Positions 36,701-50,646 of a DNA stretch of 64,000 nt are shown here, one piece after another. The notes beneath the pieces are model-generated. The model did not search any database. It was not told the DNA's origin and worked only from the letters and a program-made list of their open reading frames with translations. The position numbers and the translations under genes were made by a program. Source of the DNA: Xenopus tropicalis (Eukaryota > Chordata > Amphibia > Anura > Pipidae); the NCBI RefSeq assembly GCF_000004195.4, contig NC_030677.2:43959142-44023141 (forward strand), written 5' to 3'. Every line of letters starts with the position of its first letter. Positions within the stretch are counted from its first letter, which is position 1.

Positions 36701-39700
36701 GAATTAGAAATGAGGGAGACAACTAGTAAATGGGAAAGAGCACAGAATGCTAAGCTGTTAACACCCGTTGCATGATGGTAGGAGCACCCTGTATTGTAAA
36801 GCCTGACTTTACCACTCTGGAGAGACAGGGATATCCACTCCCAGCCATGAGTTTTTTCGCGGAAACCTGTGCAGCCCTGGATCAGCCAAAGCTTCTCCTG
36901 GCAACCCATGGTGGGAGAAGTACCCTGTGTGGCAAGGCCAACTTTACCCCTCACATTGCAGCAAGCCTGACTTTACCCCTCAATAGAGCAGTGACACTCC
37001 TCAACCCTCATGCTCCGAGTGATCTGGCACTACCGTCTGTCCTCCGTAAAGGGGTATGCCTTCTTCCCCACGTTACAGTCGAGCTGGGCTGCAGACGGGA
37101 CAAGTAGCGAAAAGCTTAGCTTCTGGCTTGTGGGTGTTAAACAGTAATGAAAGGAATCAGTGTGTATGATGTAGTACAGGTAGGGGATCCCTTATCCGGA
37201 AACCCATTATCCAGAAAGTTCAGAATTACGGAATGGCCATCTCACAATAACTCCATTAGAAGCAAATACAAGTATAGGATCCATTATCCAGAATGCTCGG
37301 GTCCAAGGGTATTCCGGATAAGGGGTCTTTCCGTAATTTGGATCTCCATACCTTAAGTCTACTAAATAATTGATAAAACATTTATAAAACCCAATAGGAT
37401 TGTTTTGCATCCAATAAGGATTATTTATATCTTAGTTGGGATCAATTACAAGGTACTGTTTTTTTATTACAGAGAAAAAATAAATCAGTTTTTAGATTCT
37501 GAAGTATGTGATTAAAATGGAGTCTATGGGAGACCGGCTTTCTGTTATTCGGTGGTTTCTGGATAACGGGTTTCCAGATAAGGGATCCCATACCTCTAAT
37601 TCTATTTTTTTTAAACTGTTTCCCTTTTTCTCTGTAATAATAAAACAGTACCTTGTACTTGATCCCAACTAAGATATAAATAATCTATATTGGAGGCAGA
37701 ACAGTCCTATTGGGTTTATGTCATATTTAAATGATTTTTAGCAGACTTACATTACGGAGATCTAAATTACGGAAAGATCCCTTATCCGGAAAACCCCAGG
37801 TCCCGAGAATTCTGGATAACAGGTCCCATTTCTGTAAATGGTGTGTATGAACTAATGTATTGCACTTTAGAGAAGAGAAGAAGAGGCACAGAATGACAGA
37901 CTGGGGAAGAGAAGATGTACTGAATTAGAAATGAGGGAGACAACTAGTAAATGGGATGTTAAATAGTAATCAAATGAATCAGTGTGTATGATGTAGTACA
38001 GGTAAGGGATCCCTTATCCAGAAAGTTCCGAATTACGGAAAGGCCATCTCACATAGACTCCATTATAAGCAAATAATTGTAATTTTTAAAATTGATTCCT
38101 TTTTTTCTCTGTAATAATAAAACAGTACCTTGTACTTGATCCCAACTAAGAAATAGTTAATCTATATTGGAGGCAGAACAGTCCTATTGGGTTTATTTCA
38201 TATTTAAATGACTTTTAGCAGACTTAAGTTAGGGAGATCTAAATTACGGAAAGATCCCTTATCCGGAAAACCCCAGGTCCCGGGAATTCTGGATAACAGG
38301 TCCCATTTCTGTAAATGGTGTGTATGAACTAATGTATTGCACATTAGAGAAGAGAAGAAGAGGCACAGAATTACAGACTGGGGAAGAGAAGATGTACTGA
38401 ATTAGAAATAAGGGAGACAAATAGTAAATGGGATGTTAAAAAGTAATGAAATGAATCAGTGTGTATGATGTAGTACAGGTAAGGAATCCCTTATCCAGAA
38501 AGTTCCGAATTACGGAAAGGCCATCTCACATAGACTCCATTATAAGCAAATAATTGTAATTTTTAAAATTGATTCCTATTTTTCTCTGTAATAATAAAAC
38601 AGTACCTTGTACTTGACCCCAACTAAGAAATAGTTTATCTATTTTGGAGGCAGAACAGTCCTATTGGGTTTATTTCATATTTAAATGATTTTTAGCAGAC
38701 TTACATTAGGGAGATCTAAATTATGGAAAGATCCCTTATCCGGAAAACCCCAGGTCTGAGAATTCTGGATAGCAGGTCCCATTTCTTTAAATGGTGTGTA
38801 TGAACTAATGTATTGCACATTAGAGAAGAGAAGAAGAGGCACAGAATTACAGACTGGGGAAGAGAAGATGTACTGAATTAGAAATGAGGGAGACAACTAG
38901 TAAATGGGAAAGAGCACAGAATGCTAAGCTGTTAACACCCTTTGCATGATGGTAGGAGCACCCTGTATTGTAAAGCCTGACTTTACCACTCTGGAGAGAC
39001 AGGGATATCCACTCCCAGCCATGAGTTTTTTCGCGGAAACCTGTGTAGCCCTGGATCAGCCAAAGCTTCTCCTGGCAACCCATGGTGGGAGAAGTACCCT
39101 GTGTGGCAAGGCCAACTTTACCCCTCACATTGCAGCAAGCCTGACTTTACCCCTCAATAGAGCAGTGACACTCCTCAACCCTCATGCTCCGAGTGATCTG
39201 GCACTACCGTCTGTCCTCCGTAAAGGGGTATGCCTTCTTCCCCACGTTACAGTCGAGCTGGGCTGCAGACGGGACAAGTAGCGAAAAGCTTAGCTTCTGG
39301 CTTGTGGGTGTTAAACAGTAATGAAAGGAATCAGTGTGTATGATGTAGTACAGGTAGGGGATCCCTTATCCGGAAACCCATTATCCAGAAAGTTCAGAAT
39401 TACGGAATGGCCATCTCACAATAACTCCATTAGAAGCAAATACAAGTATAGGATCCATGATCCAGAATGCTCGGGTCCAAGGGTATTCCGGATAAGGGGT
39501 CTTTCCGTAATTTGGATCTCCATACCTTAAGTCTACTAAATAATTGATAAAACATTTATAAAACCCAATAGGATTGTTTTGCCTCCAATAAGGATTATTT
39601 ATATCTTAGTTGGGATCAATTACAAGGTACTGTTTTATTATTACAGAGAAAAAATAAATCAGTTTTTAGATTCTGAAGTATGTGATTAAAATGGAGTCTA

Positions 39701-42700
39701 TGGGAGACCGGCTTTCTGTTATTCGGTGGTTTCTGGATAACGGGTTTCAAGATAAGGGATCCCATACCTGTAATTCTATTTTTTTAAACTGTTTCCCTTT
39801 TTCTCTGTAATAATAAAACAGTACCTTGTACTTGATACCAACTAAGATATAAATAATCTATATTGGAGGCAGAACAGTCCTATTGGGTTTATGTCATATT
39901 TAAATGATTTTTAGCAGACTTACATTACGGAGATCTAAATTACGGAAAGATCCCTTATCCGGAAAACCCCAGGTCCCGAGAATTCTGGATAACAGGTCCC
40001 ATTTCTGTAAATGGTGTGTATGAACTAATGTATTGCACTTTAGAGAAGAGAAGAAGAGGCACAGAATGACAGACTGGGGAAGAGAAGATGTACTGAATTA
40101 GAAATGAGGGAGACAACTAGTAAATGGGATGTTAAATAGTAATCAAATGAATCAGTATATATGATGTAGTACAGGTAAGGGATCCCTTATCCAGAAAGTT
40201 CCGAATTACGGAAAGGCCATCTCACATAGACTCCATTATAAGCAAATAATTGTAATTTTTAAAATTGATTCCTTTTTTTCTCTGTAATAATAAAACAGTA
40301 CCTTGTACTTGATCCCAACTAAGAAATAGTTAATCTATATTGGAGGCAGAACAGTCCTATTGGGTTTATTTCATATTTAAATGACTTTTAGCAGACTTAA
40401 GTTAGGGAGATCTAAATTACGGAAAGGTCCCTTATCCGGAAAACCCCAGGTCTAAGAATTCTGGATAGCAGGTCCCATTTCTTTAAATGGTGTGTATGAA
40501 CTAATGTATTGCACATTAGAGAAGAGACGAAGAGGCACAGAATTACAGACTGGGGAAGAGAAGATGTACTGAATTAGAAATGAGGGAGACAACTAGTAAA
40601 TGGGAAAGAGCACAGAATGCTAAGCTGTTAACACCCGTTGCATGATGGTAGGAGCACCCTGTATTGTAAAGCCTGACTTTACCACTCTGGAGAGACAGGG
40701 ATATCCACTCCCAGCCATGAGTTTTTTTCGCGGAAACCTGTGCAGCCCTTGATCAGCCAAAGCTTCTCCTGGCAACCCATGGTGGGAGAAGTACCCTGTG
40801 TGGCAAGGCCAACTTTACCCCTCACATTGCAGCAAGCCTGACTTTACCCCTCAATAGAGCAGTGACACTCCTCAACCCTCATGCTCCGAGTGATCTGGCA
40901 CTACCGTCTGTCCTCCGTAAAGGGGTATGCCTTCTTCCCCACGTTACAGTCGAGCTGGGCTGCAGACGGGACAAGTAGCGAAAAGCTTAGCTTCTGGCTT
41001 GTGGGTGTTAAACAGTAATGATTAGTGTGTATGATGTAGTACAGGTAGGGGATCCCTTATCCGGAAACCCATTATCCAGAAAGTTCAGAATTACGGAATG
41101 GCCATCTCACAATAACTCCATTAGAAGCAAATACAAGTATAGGATCCATTATCAAGAATGCTCGGGTCCAAGGGTATTCCGGATAAGGGGTCTTTCCGTA
41201 ATTTGGATCTCCATACCTTAAGTCTACTAAATAATTGATAAAACATTTATAAAACTTAATAGGATTGTTTTGCACCCAATAAGGATTATTTATATCTTAG
41301 TTGGGATCAATTACAAGGTACTGTTTTATTATTACAGAGAAAAAATAAATCAGTTTTTAGATTCTGAAGTATGTGATTAAAACGGAGTCTATGGGAGACC
41401 GGCTTTCTGTTATTCGGTGGTTTCTGGATAACGGGTTTCCAGATAAGGGATCCCATACCTGTAATTCTATTTATTTTATAACTGTTAACTGTTTTTCTCT
41501 TTAATAATAAAACAGTACCTTGTACTTGATACCAACTAAGATATAAATAATCTATATTGGAGGCAGAACAGTCCTATTGGGTTTATGTCATATTTAAATG
41601 ATTTTTAGCAGACTTACATTACGGAGATCTAAATTACGGAAAGATCCCTTATCCGGAAAACCCCAGGTCCCGAGAATTCTGGATAACAGGTCACATTTCT
41701 TTAAATGGTGTGTATGAACTAATGTATTGCACTTTAGAGAAGAGAAGAAGAGGCACAGAATGACAGACTGGGGAAGAGAAGATGTACTGAATTAGAAATG
41801 AGGGAGACAACTAGTAAATGGGATGTTAAATAGTAATGAAATGAATCAGTGTGTATGATGTAGTACAGGTAAGGGATCCCTTATCCAGAAAGTTCCGAAT
41901 TACGGAAAGGCCATCTCACATAGACTCCATTATAAGCAAATAATTGTAATTTTTAAAATTGATTCCCTTTTTCTCTGTAATAATAAAACAGTACCTTGTA
42001 CTTGATCCCAACTAAGAAATAGTTCATCTATTTTGGAGGCAGAACAGTCCCGTTGGGTTTATTTCATATTTAAATGATTTTTAGCAGACTTACATTAGGG
42101 AGATCTAAATTACGGAAAGATCCCTTATCCGGAAAACCCCAGGTCTGAGAATTCTGGATAGCAGGTCCCATTTCTTTAAATGGTGTGTATGAACTAATGT
42201 ATTGCACATTAGAGAAGAGAAGAAGAGGCACAGAATTACAGACTGGGGAAGAGAAGATGTACTGAATTAGAAATGAGGGAGACAACTAGTAAATGGGAAA
42301 GAGCACAGAATGCTAAGCTGTTAACACCCGTTGCATGATGGTAGGAGCACCCTGTATTGTAAAGCCTGACTTTACCACTCTGGAGAGACAGGGATATCCA
42401 CTCCCAGCCATGAGTTTTTTCGCGGAAACCTGTGCAGCCCTGGATCAGCCAAAGCTTCTCCTGGCAACCCATGGTGGGAGAAGTACCCTGTGTGGCAAGG
42501 CCAACTTTACCCCTCACATTGCAGCAAGCCTGACTTTACCCCTCAATAGAGCAGTGACACTCCTCAACCCTCATGCTCCGAGTGATCTGGCACTACCGTC
42601 TGTCCTCCGTAAAGGGGTATGCCTTCTTCCCCACGTTACAGTCGAGCTGGGCTGCAGACGGGACAAGTAGCGAAAAGCTTAGCTTCTGGCTTGTGGGTGT

Positions 42701-44435
42701 TAAACAGTAATGAAAGGAATCAGTGTGTATGATGTAGTACAGGTAGGGGATCCCTTATCCGGAAACCCATTATCCAGAAAGTTCAGAATTACGGAATGGC
42801 CATCTCACAATAACTCCATTAGAAGCAAATACAAGTATAGGATCCATTATCCAGAATGCTCGGGTCCAAGGGTATTCCGGATAAGGGGTCTTTCCGTAAT
42901 TTGGATCTCCATACCTTAAGTCTACTAAATAATTGATAAAACATTTATAAAACCCAATAGGATTGTTTTGCATCCAATAAGGATTATTTATATCTTAGTT
43001 GGGATCAATTACAAGGTACTGTTTTATTATTACAGAGAAAAAATAAATCAGTTTTTAGATTCTGAAGTATGTGATTAAAATGGAGTCTATGGGACACCGG
43101 CTTTCTGTTATTCGGTGGTTTCTGGATAACGGGTTTCCAGATAAGGGATCCCATACCTGTAATTCTATTTTTTTAAACTGTTTCCCTTTTTCTCTGTAAT
43201 AATAAAACAGTACCTTGTACTTGATACCAACTAAGATATAAATAATCTATATTGGAGGCAGAACAGTCCTATTGGGTTTATGTCATATTTAAATGATTTT
43301 TAGCAGACTTACATTACGGAGATCTAAATTACGGAAAGATCCCTTATCCGGAAAACCCCAGGTCCCGAGAATTCTGGATAACAGGTCCCATTTCTGTAAA
43401 TGGTGTGTATGAACTAATGTATTGCACTTTAGAGAAGAGAAGAAGAGGCACAGAATGACAGACTGGGGAAGAGAAGATGTACTGAATTAGAAATCAGGGA
43501 GACAACTAGTAAATGGGATGTTAAATAGTAATCAAATGAATCAGTATATATGATGTAGTACAGGTAAGGGATCCCTTATCCAGAAAGTTCCGAATTACGG
43601 AAAGGCCATCTCACATAGACTCCATTATAAGCAAATAATTGTAATTTTTAAAATTGATTCCTTTTTTTCTCTGTAATAATAAAACAGTACCTTGTACTTG
43701 ATCCCAACTAAGAAATAGTTCATCTATATTGGAGGCAGAACAGTCCTATTGGGTTTATTTCATATTTAAATGACTTTTAGCAGACTTAAGTTAGGGAGAT
43801 CTAAATTACGGAAAGGTCCCTTATCCGGAAAACCCCAGGTCTGAGAATTCTGGATAGCAGGTCCCATTTCTTTAAATGGTGTGTATGAACTAATGTATTG
43901 CACATTAGAGAAGAGACGAAGAGGCACAGAATTACAGACTGGGGAAGAGAAGATGTACTGAATTAGAAATGAGGGAGACAACTAGTAAATGGGAAAGAGC
44001 ACAGAATGCTAAGCTGTTAACACCCGTTGCATGATGGTAGGAGCACCCTGTATTGTAAAGCCTGACTTTACCACTCTAGAGAGACAGGGATATCCACTCC
44101 CAGCCATGAGTTTTTTCGCGGAAACCTGTGCAGCCCTGGATCAGCCAAAGCTTCTCCTGGCAACCCATGGTGGGAGAAGTACCCTGTGTGGCAAGGCCAA
44201 CTTTACCCCTCACATTGCAGCAAGCCTGACTTTACCCCTCAATAGAGCAGTGACACTCCTCGAACCTCATGCTCCGAGTGATCTGGCACTACCGTCTGTC
44301 CTCCGTAAAGGGGTATGCCTTCTTCCCCACGTTACAGTCGAGCTGGGCTGCAGACGGGACAAGTAGCGAAAAGCTTAGCTTCTGGCTTGTGGGTGTTAAA
44401 CAGTAATGAAAGGAATCAGTGTGTATGATGTAGTA
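33705..44435. repeat. Higher-order block 2 (about 10.7 kb)
   Basis: Second block with the marked A (near 34046) and marked B (near 34533). The internal monomer order differs from block 1 by a few gains and losses (an extra B at 35001, extra A-C pairs at 41042-43561), as expected from unequal exchange after block duplication. Confidence 0.75.
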
Positions 44436-47400
44436 CAGGTAGGGGATCCCTTATCCGGAAACCCATTATCCAGAAAGTTCAGAATTACGGAATGGCCATC
44501 TCACAATAACTCCATTAGAAGCAAATACAAGTATAGGATCCATTATCCAGAATGCTCGGGTCCAAGGGTATTCCGGATAAGGGGTCTTTCCGTAATTTGG
44601 ATCTCCATACCTTAAGTCTACTAAATAATTGATAAAACATTTATAAAACTTAATAGGATTGTTTTGCACCCAATAAGGATTATTTATATCTTAGTTGGGA
44701 TCAATTACAAGGTACTGTTTTATTATTACAGAGAAAAAATAAATCAGTTTTTAGATTCTGAAGTATGTGATTAAAACAGAGTCTATGGGAGACCGGCTTT
44801 CTGTTATTCGGTGGTTTCTGGATAACGGGTTTCCAGATAAGGGATCCCATACCTGTAATTCTATTTATTTTTTAACTGTTAACTATTTTTCTCTTTAATA
44901 ATAAAACAGTACCTTGTACTTGATACCAACTAAGATATAAATAATCTATATTGGAGGCAGAACAGTCCTATTGGGTTTATGTCATATTTAAATGATTTTT
45001 AGCAGACTTACATTACGGAGATCTAAATTACGGAAAGATCCCTTATCCGGAAAACCCCAGGTCCCGAGAATTCTGGATAACAGGTCCCATTTCTGTAAAT
45101 GGTGTGTATGAACTAATGTATTGCACTTTAGAGAAGAGAAGAAGAGGCACAGAATGACAGACTGGGGAAGAGAAGATGTACTGAATTAGAAATTAGGGAG
45201 ACAACTAGTAAATGGGATGTTAAATAGTAATCAAATGAATCAGTGTGTATGATGTAGTACAGGTAAGGGATATCTTATCCAGAAAGTTCCAAATTACGGA
45301 AAGGCCATCTCACATAGACTCCATTATAAGCAAATAATTGTAATTTTTAAAATTGATTCCTTTTTTTCTCTGTAATAATAAAACAGTACCTTGTACTTGA
45401 TCCCAACTAAGAAATAGTTAATCTATATTGGAGGCAGAACAGTCCTATTGGGTTTATTTCATATTTAAATGACTTTTAGCAGACTTACATTAGGGAGATC
45501 TAAATAACAGAAAGATCCCTTATCCGGAAAACCCCAGGTCCCAAGAATTCTGTATAACAGGTCACATTTCTTTAAATGGTGTGTATGAACTAATGTATTG
45601 CACTTTAGAGAAGAGAAGAAGAGGCACAGAATGACAGACTGGGGAAGAGAAGATGTACTGAATTAGAAATGAGGGAGACAACTAGTAAATGGGATGTTAA
45701 ATAGTAATGAAATGAATCAGTGTGTATGATGTAGTACAGGTAAGGGATCCCTTATCCAGAAAGTTCCGAATTACGGAAAGGCCATCTCACATAGACTCCA
45801 TTATAAGCAAATAATTGTAATTTTTAAAATTGATTCCCTTTTTCTCTGTAATAATAAAACAGTACCTTGTACTTGATCCCAACTAAGAAATAGTTCATCT
45901 ATTTTGGAGGCAGAACAGTCCCGTTGGGTTTATTTCATATTTAAATGATTTTTAGCAGACTTACATTAGGGAGATCTAAATTACGGAAAGATCCCTTATC
46001 CGGAAAACCCCAGGTCTGAGAATTCTGGATAGCAGGTCCCATTTCTTTAAATGGTGTGTATGAACTAATGTATTGCACATTAGAGAAGAGAAGAAGAGGC
46101 ACAGAATTACAGACTGGGGAAGAGAAGATGTACTGAATTAGAAATGAGGGAGACAACTAGTAAATGGGAAAGAGCACAGAATGCTAAGCTGTTAACACCC
46201 GTTGCATGATGGTAGGAGCACCCTGTATTGTAAAGCCTGACTTTACCACTCTGGAGAGACAGGGATATCCACTCCCAGCCATGAGTTTTTTCGCGGAAAC
46301 CTGTGCAGCCCTGGATCAGCCAAAGCTTCTCCTGGCAACCCATGGTGGGAGAAGTACCCTGTGTGGCAAGGCCAACTTTACCCCTCACATTGCAGCAAGC
46401 CTGACTTTACCCCTCAATAGAGCAGTGACACTCCTCAACCCTCATGCTCCGAGTGATCTGGCACTACCGTCTGTCCTCCGTAAAGGGGTATGCCTTCTTC
46501 CCCACGTTACAGTCGAGCTGGGCTGCAGACGGGACAAGTAGCGAAAAGCTTAGCTTCTGGCTTGTGGGTGTTAAACAGTAATGAAAGGAATCAGTGTGTA
46601 TGATGTAGTACAGGTAGGGGATCCCTTATCCGGAAACCCATTATCCAGAAAGTTCAGAATTACGGAATGGCCATCTCACAATAACTCCATTAGAAGCAAA
46701 TACAAGTATAGGATCCATTATCCAGAATGCTCGGGTCCAAGGGTATTCCGGATAAGGGGTCTTTCCGTAATTTGGATCTCCATACCTTAAGTCTACTAAA
46801 TAATTGATAAAACATTTATAAAACCCAATAGGATTCTTTTGCACCCAATAAGGATTATTTATATCTTAGTTGGGATCAATTACAAGGTACTGTTTTATTA
46901 TTACAGAGAAAAAATAAATCAGTTTTTAGATTCTGAAGTATGTGATTAAAACGGAGTCTATGGGAGACCGGCTTTCTGTTATTCGGTGGTTTCTGGATAA
47001 CGGGTTTCCAGATAAGGGATCCCATACCTCTAATTCTATTTATTTTTTAACTGTTAACTGTTTTTCTCTTTAATAATAAAACAGTACCTTGTACTTGATA
47101 CCAACTAAGATATAAATAATCTATATTGGAGGCAGAACAGTCCTATTGGGTTTTTGTCATATTTAAATGATTTTTAGCAGACTTACATTACGGAGATCTA
47201 AATTACGGAAAGATCCCTTATCCGGAAAACCCCAGGTCCCGAGAATTCTGGATAACAGGTCCCATTTCTGTAAATGGTGTGTATGAACTAATGTATTGCA
47301 CTTTAGAGAAGAGAAGAAGAGGCACAGAATGACAGACTGGGGAAGAGAAGATGTACTGAATTAGAAATGAGGGAGACAACTAGTAAATGGGATGTTAAAT

Positions 47401-50400
47401 AGTAATCAAATGAATCAGTGTGTATGATGTAGTACAGGTAAGGGATCCCTTATCCAGAAAGTTCCGAATTACGGAAAGGCCATCTCACATAGACTCCATT
47501 ATAAGCAAATAATTGTAATTTTTAAAATTGATTCCTTTTTTTCTCTGTAATAATAAAACAGTACCTTGTACTTGATCCCAACTAAGAAATAGTTAATCTA
47601 TATTGGAGGCAGAACAGTCCTATTGGGTTTATTTCATATTTAAATGACTTTTAGCAGACTTAAGTTAGGGAGATCTAAATTACGGAAAGATCCCTTATCC
47701 GGAAAACCCCAGGTCCCGGGAATTCTGGATAACAGGTCCCATTTCTGTAAATGGTGTGTATGAACTAATGTATTGCACATTAGAGAAGAGAAGAAGAGGC
47801 ACAGAATTACAGACTGGGGAAGAGAAGATGTACTGAATTAGAAATAAGGGAGACAAATAGTAAATGGGATGTTAAAAAGTAATGAAATGAATCAGTGTGT
47901 ATGATGTAGTACAGGTAAGGAATCCCTTATCCAGAAAGTTCCGAATTACGGAAAGGCCATCTCACATAGACTCCATTATAAGCAAATAATTGTAATTTTT
48001 AAAATTGATTCCTATTTTTCTCTGTAATAATAAAACAGTACCTTGTACTTGACCCCAACTAAGAAATAGTTTATCTATTTTGGAGGCAGAACAGTCCTAT
48101 TGGGTTTATTTCATATTTAAATGATTTTTAGCAGACTTACATTAGGGAGATCTAAATTACGGAAAGATCCCTTATCCGGAAAACCCCAGGTCTGAGAATT
48201 CTGGATAGCAGGTCCCATTTCTTTAAATGGTGTGTATGAACTAATGTATTGCACATTAGAGAAGAGAAGAAGAGGCACAGAATTACAGACTAGGGAAGAG
48301 AAGATGTACTGAATTAGAAATGAGGGAGACAACTAGTAAATGGGAAAGAGCACAGAATGCTAAGCTGTTAACACCCGTTGCATGATGGTAGGAGCACCCT
48401 GTATTGTAAAGCCTGACTTTACCACTCTGGAGAGACAGGGATATCCACTCCCAGCCATGAGTTTTTTCGCGGAAACCTGCGCAGCCCTGGATCAGCCAAA
48501 GCTTCTCCTGGCAACCCATGGTGGGAGAAGTACCCTGTGTGGCAAGGCCAACTTTACCCCTCACATTGCAGCAAGCCTGACTTTACCCCTCAATAGAGCA
48601 GTGACACTCCTCAACCCTCATGCTCCGAGTGATCTGGCACTACCGTCTGTCCTCCGTAAAGGGGTATGCCTTCTTCCCCACGTTACAGTCGAGCTGGGCT
48701 GCAGACGGGACAAGTAGCGAAAAGCTTAGCTTCTGGCTTGTGGGTGTTAAACAGTAATGAAAGGAATCAGTGTGTATGATGTAGTACAGGTAGGGGATCC
48801 CTTATCCGGAAACCCATTATCCAGAAAGTTCAGAATTACGGAATGGCCATCTCACAATAACTCCATTAGAAGCAAATACAAGTATAGGATCCATTATCCA
48901 GAATGCTCGGGTCCAAGGGTATTCCGGATAAGGGGTCTTTCCGTAATTTGGATCTCCATACCTTAAGTCTACTAAATAATTGATAAAACATTTATAAAAC
49001 CCAATAGGATTGTTTTGCATCCAATAAGGATTATTTATATCTTAGTTGGGATCAATTACAAGGTACTGTTTTATTATTACAGAGAAAAAATAAATCAGTT
49101 TTTAGATTCTGAAGTATGTGATTAAAATGGAGTCTATGGGAGACCGGCTTTCTGTTATTCGGTGGTTTCTGGATAACGGGTTTCCAGATAAGGGATCCCA
49201 TACCTCTAATTCTATTTTTTAAACTTGTTTCCCTTTTTCTCTGTAATAATAAATCAGTACCTTGTACTTGATCCCAACTAAGATATAAATAATCTATATT
49301 GGAGGCAGAACAGTCCTATTGGGTTTATGTCATATTTAAATGATTTTTAGCAGACTTACATTACGGAGATCTAAATTACGGAAAGATCCCTTATCCGGAA
49401 AACCCCAGGTCCCGAGAATTCTGGATAACAGGTCCCATTTCTGTAAATGGTGTGTATGAACTAATGTATTGCACTTTAGAGAAGAGAAGAAGAGGCACAG
49501 AATGACAGACTGGGGAAGAGAAGATGTACTGAATTAGAAATCAGGGAGACAACTAGTAAATGGGATGTTAAATGGTAATCAAATGAATCAGTGTGTATGA
49601 TGTAGTACAGGTAAGGGATCCCTTATCCAGAAAGTTCCGAATTACGGAAAGGCCATCTCACATAGACTCCATTATAAGCAAATAATTGTAATTTTTAAAA
49701 TTGATTCCTTTTTTTCTCTGTAATAATAAAACAGTACCTTGTACTTGATCCCAACTAAGAAATAGTTAATCTATATTGGAGGCAGAACAGTCCTATTGGG
49801 TTTATTTCATATTTAAATGACTTTTAGCAGACTTACATTAGGGAGATCTAAATTACAGAAAGATCCCTTATCCGGAAAACCCCAGGTCCCGGGAATTCAG
49901 GATAACAGGTCCCATTTCTGTAAATGGTGTGTATGAACTAATGTATTGCACATTAGAGAAGAGAAGAAGAGGCACAGAATTACAGACTGGGGAAGAGAAG
50001 ATGTACTGAATTAGAAATAAGGGAGACAAATAGTAAATGGGATGTTAAAAAGTAATGAAATGAATCAGTGTGTATGATGTAGTACAGGTAAGGGATCCCT
50101 TATCCAGAAAGTTCCGAATTACGGAAAGGCCATCTCACATAGACTCCATTATAAGCAAATAATTGTAATTTTTAAAATTGATTCCTATTTTTCTCTGTAA
50201 TAATAAAACAGTACCTTGTACTTGACCCCAACTAAGAAATAGTTCATCTATTTTGGAGGCAGAACAGTCCTATTGGGTTTATTTCATATTTAAATGATTT
50301 TTAGCAGACTTACATTAGGGAGATCTAAATTACGGAAAGGTCCCTTATCCGGAAAACCCCAGGTCTGAGAATTCTGGATAGCAGGTCCCATTTCTTTAAA

Positions 50401-50646
50401 TGGTGTGTATGAACTAATGTATTGCACATTAGAGAAGAGAAGAAGAGGCACAGAATTACAGACTGGGGAAGAGAAGATGTACTGAATTAGAAATGAGGGA
50501 GACAACTAGTAAATGGGAAAGAGCACAGAATGCTAAGCTGTTAACACCCTTTGCATGATGGTAGGAGCACCCTGTATTGTAAAGCCTGACTTTACCACTC
50601 TGGAGAGACAGGGATATCCACTCCCAGCCATGAGTTTTTTCGCGGA
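44436..50646. repeat. Higher-order block 3, truncated
   Basis: Third occurrence of the marked A (near 44777) and marked B (near 45270), followed by three A-B-C rounds, then truncated within a C-block. Confidence 0.72.

Larger units (their letters stand above)
21838..50646. repeat. 28.8-kb satellite of three interleaved monomers (A, B, C)
   Basis: Monomers are counted from the C of CAGGTA after GATGTAGTA. Order: partial C, A B A B C A C A B C A C A B C A B B A C A B C A C A C A C A B C A B C A B, partial C. A starts: 22512, 23810, 25964, 27663, 29836, 31533, 33705, 35478, 37177, 39351, 41042, 42740, 44436, 46611, 48787. B starts: 23333, 24613, 28484, 32354, 34524, 35001, 37999, 45260, 47435, 49609. 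C starts: 25089, 26788, 28961, 30657, 32830, 36302, 38476, 40172, 41866, 43561, 45737, 47912, 50085. Copies differ at only a few positions each. The left edge copy is the most diverged, as expected for unequal exchange. Open frames of 67-111 codons recur with the repeat and are not treated as genes. Confidence 0.97.

Noticed and set aside
21838..50646. Telomeric or CENP-B-type centromeric repeat
   Set aside because: TTAGGG occurs only as isolated chance matches and no CENP-B box was found. A centromeric role cannot be judged from sequence alone.
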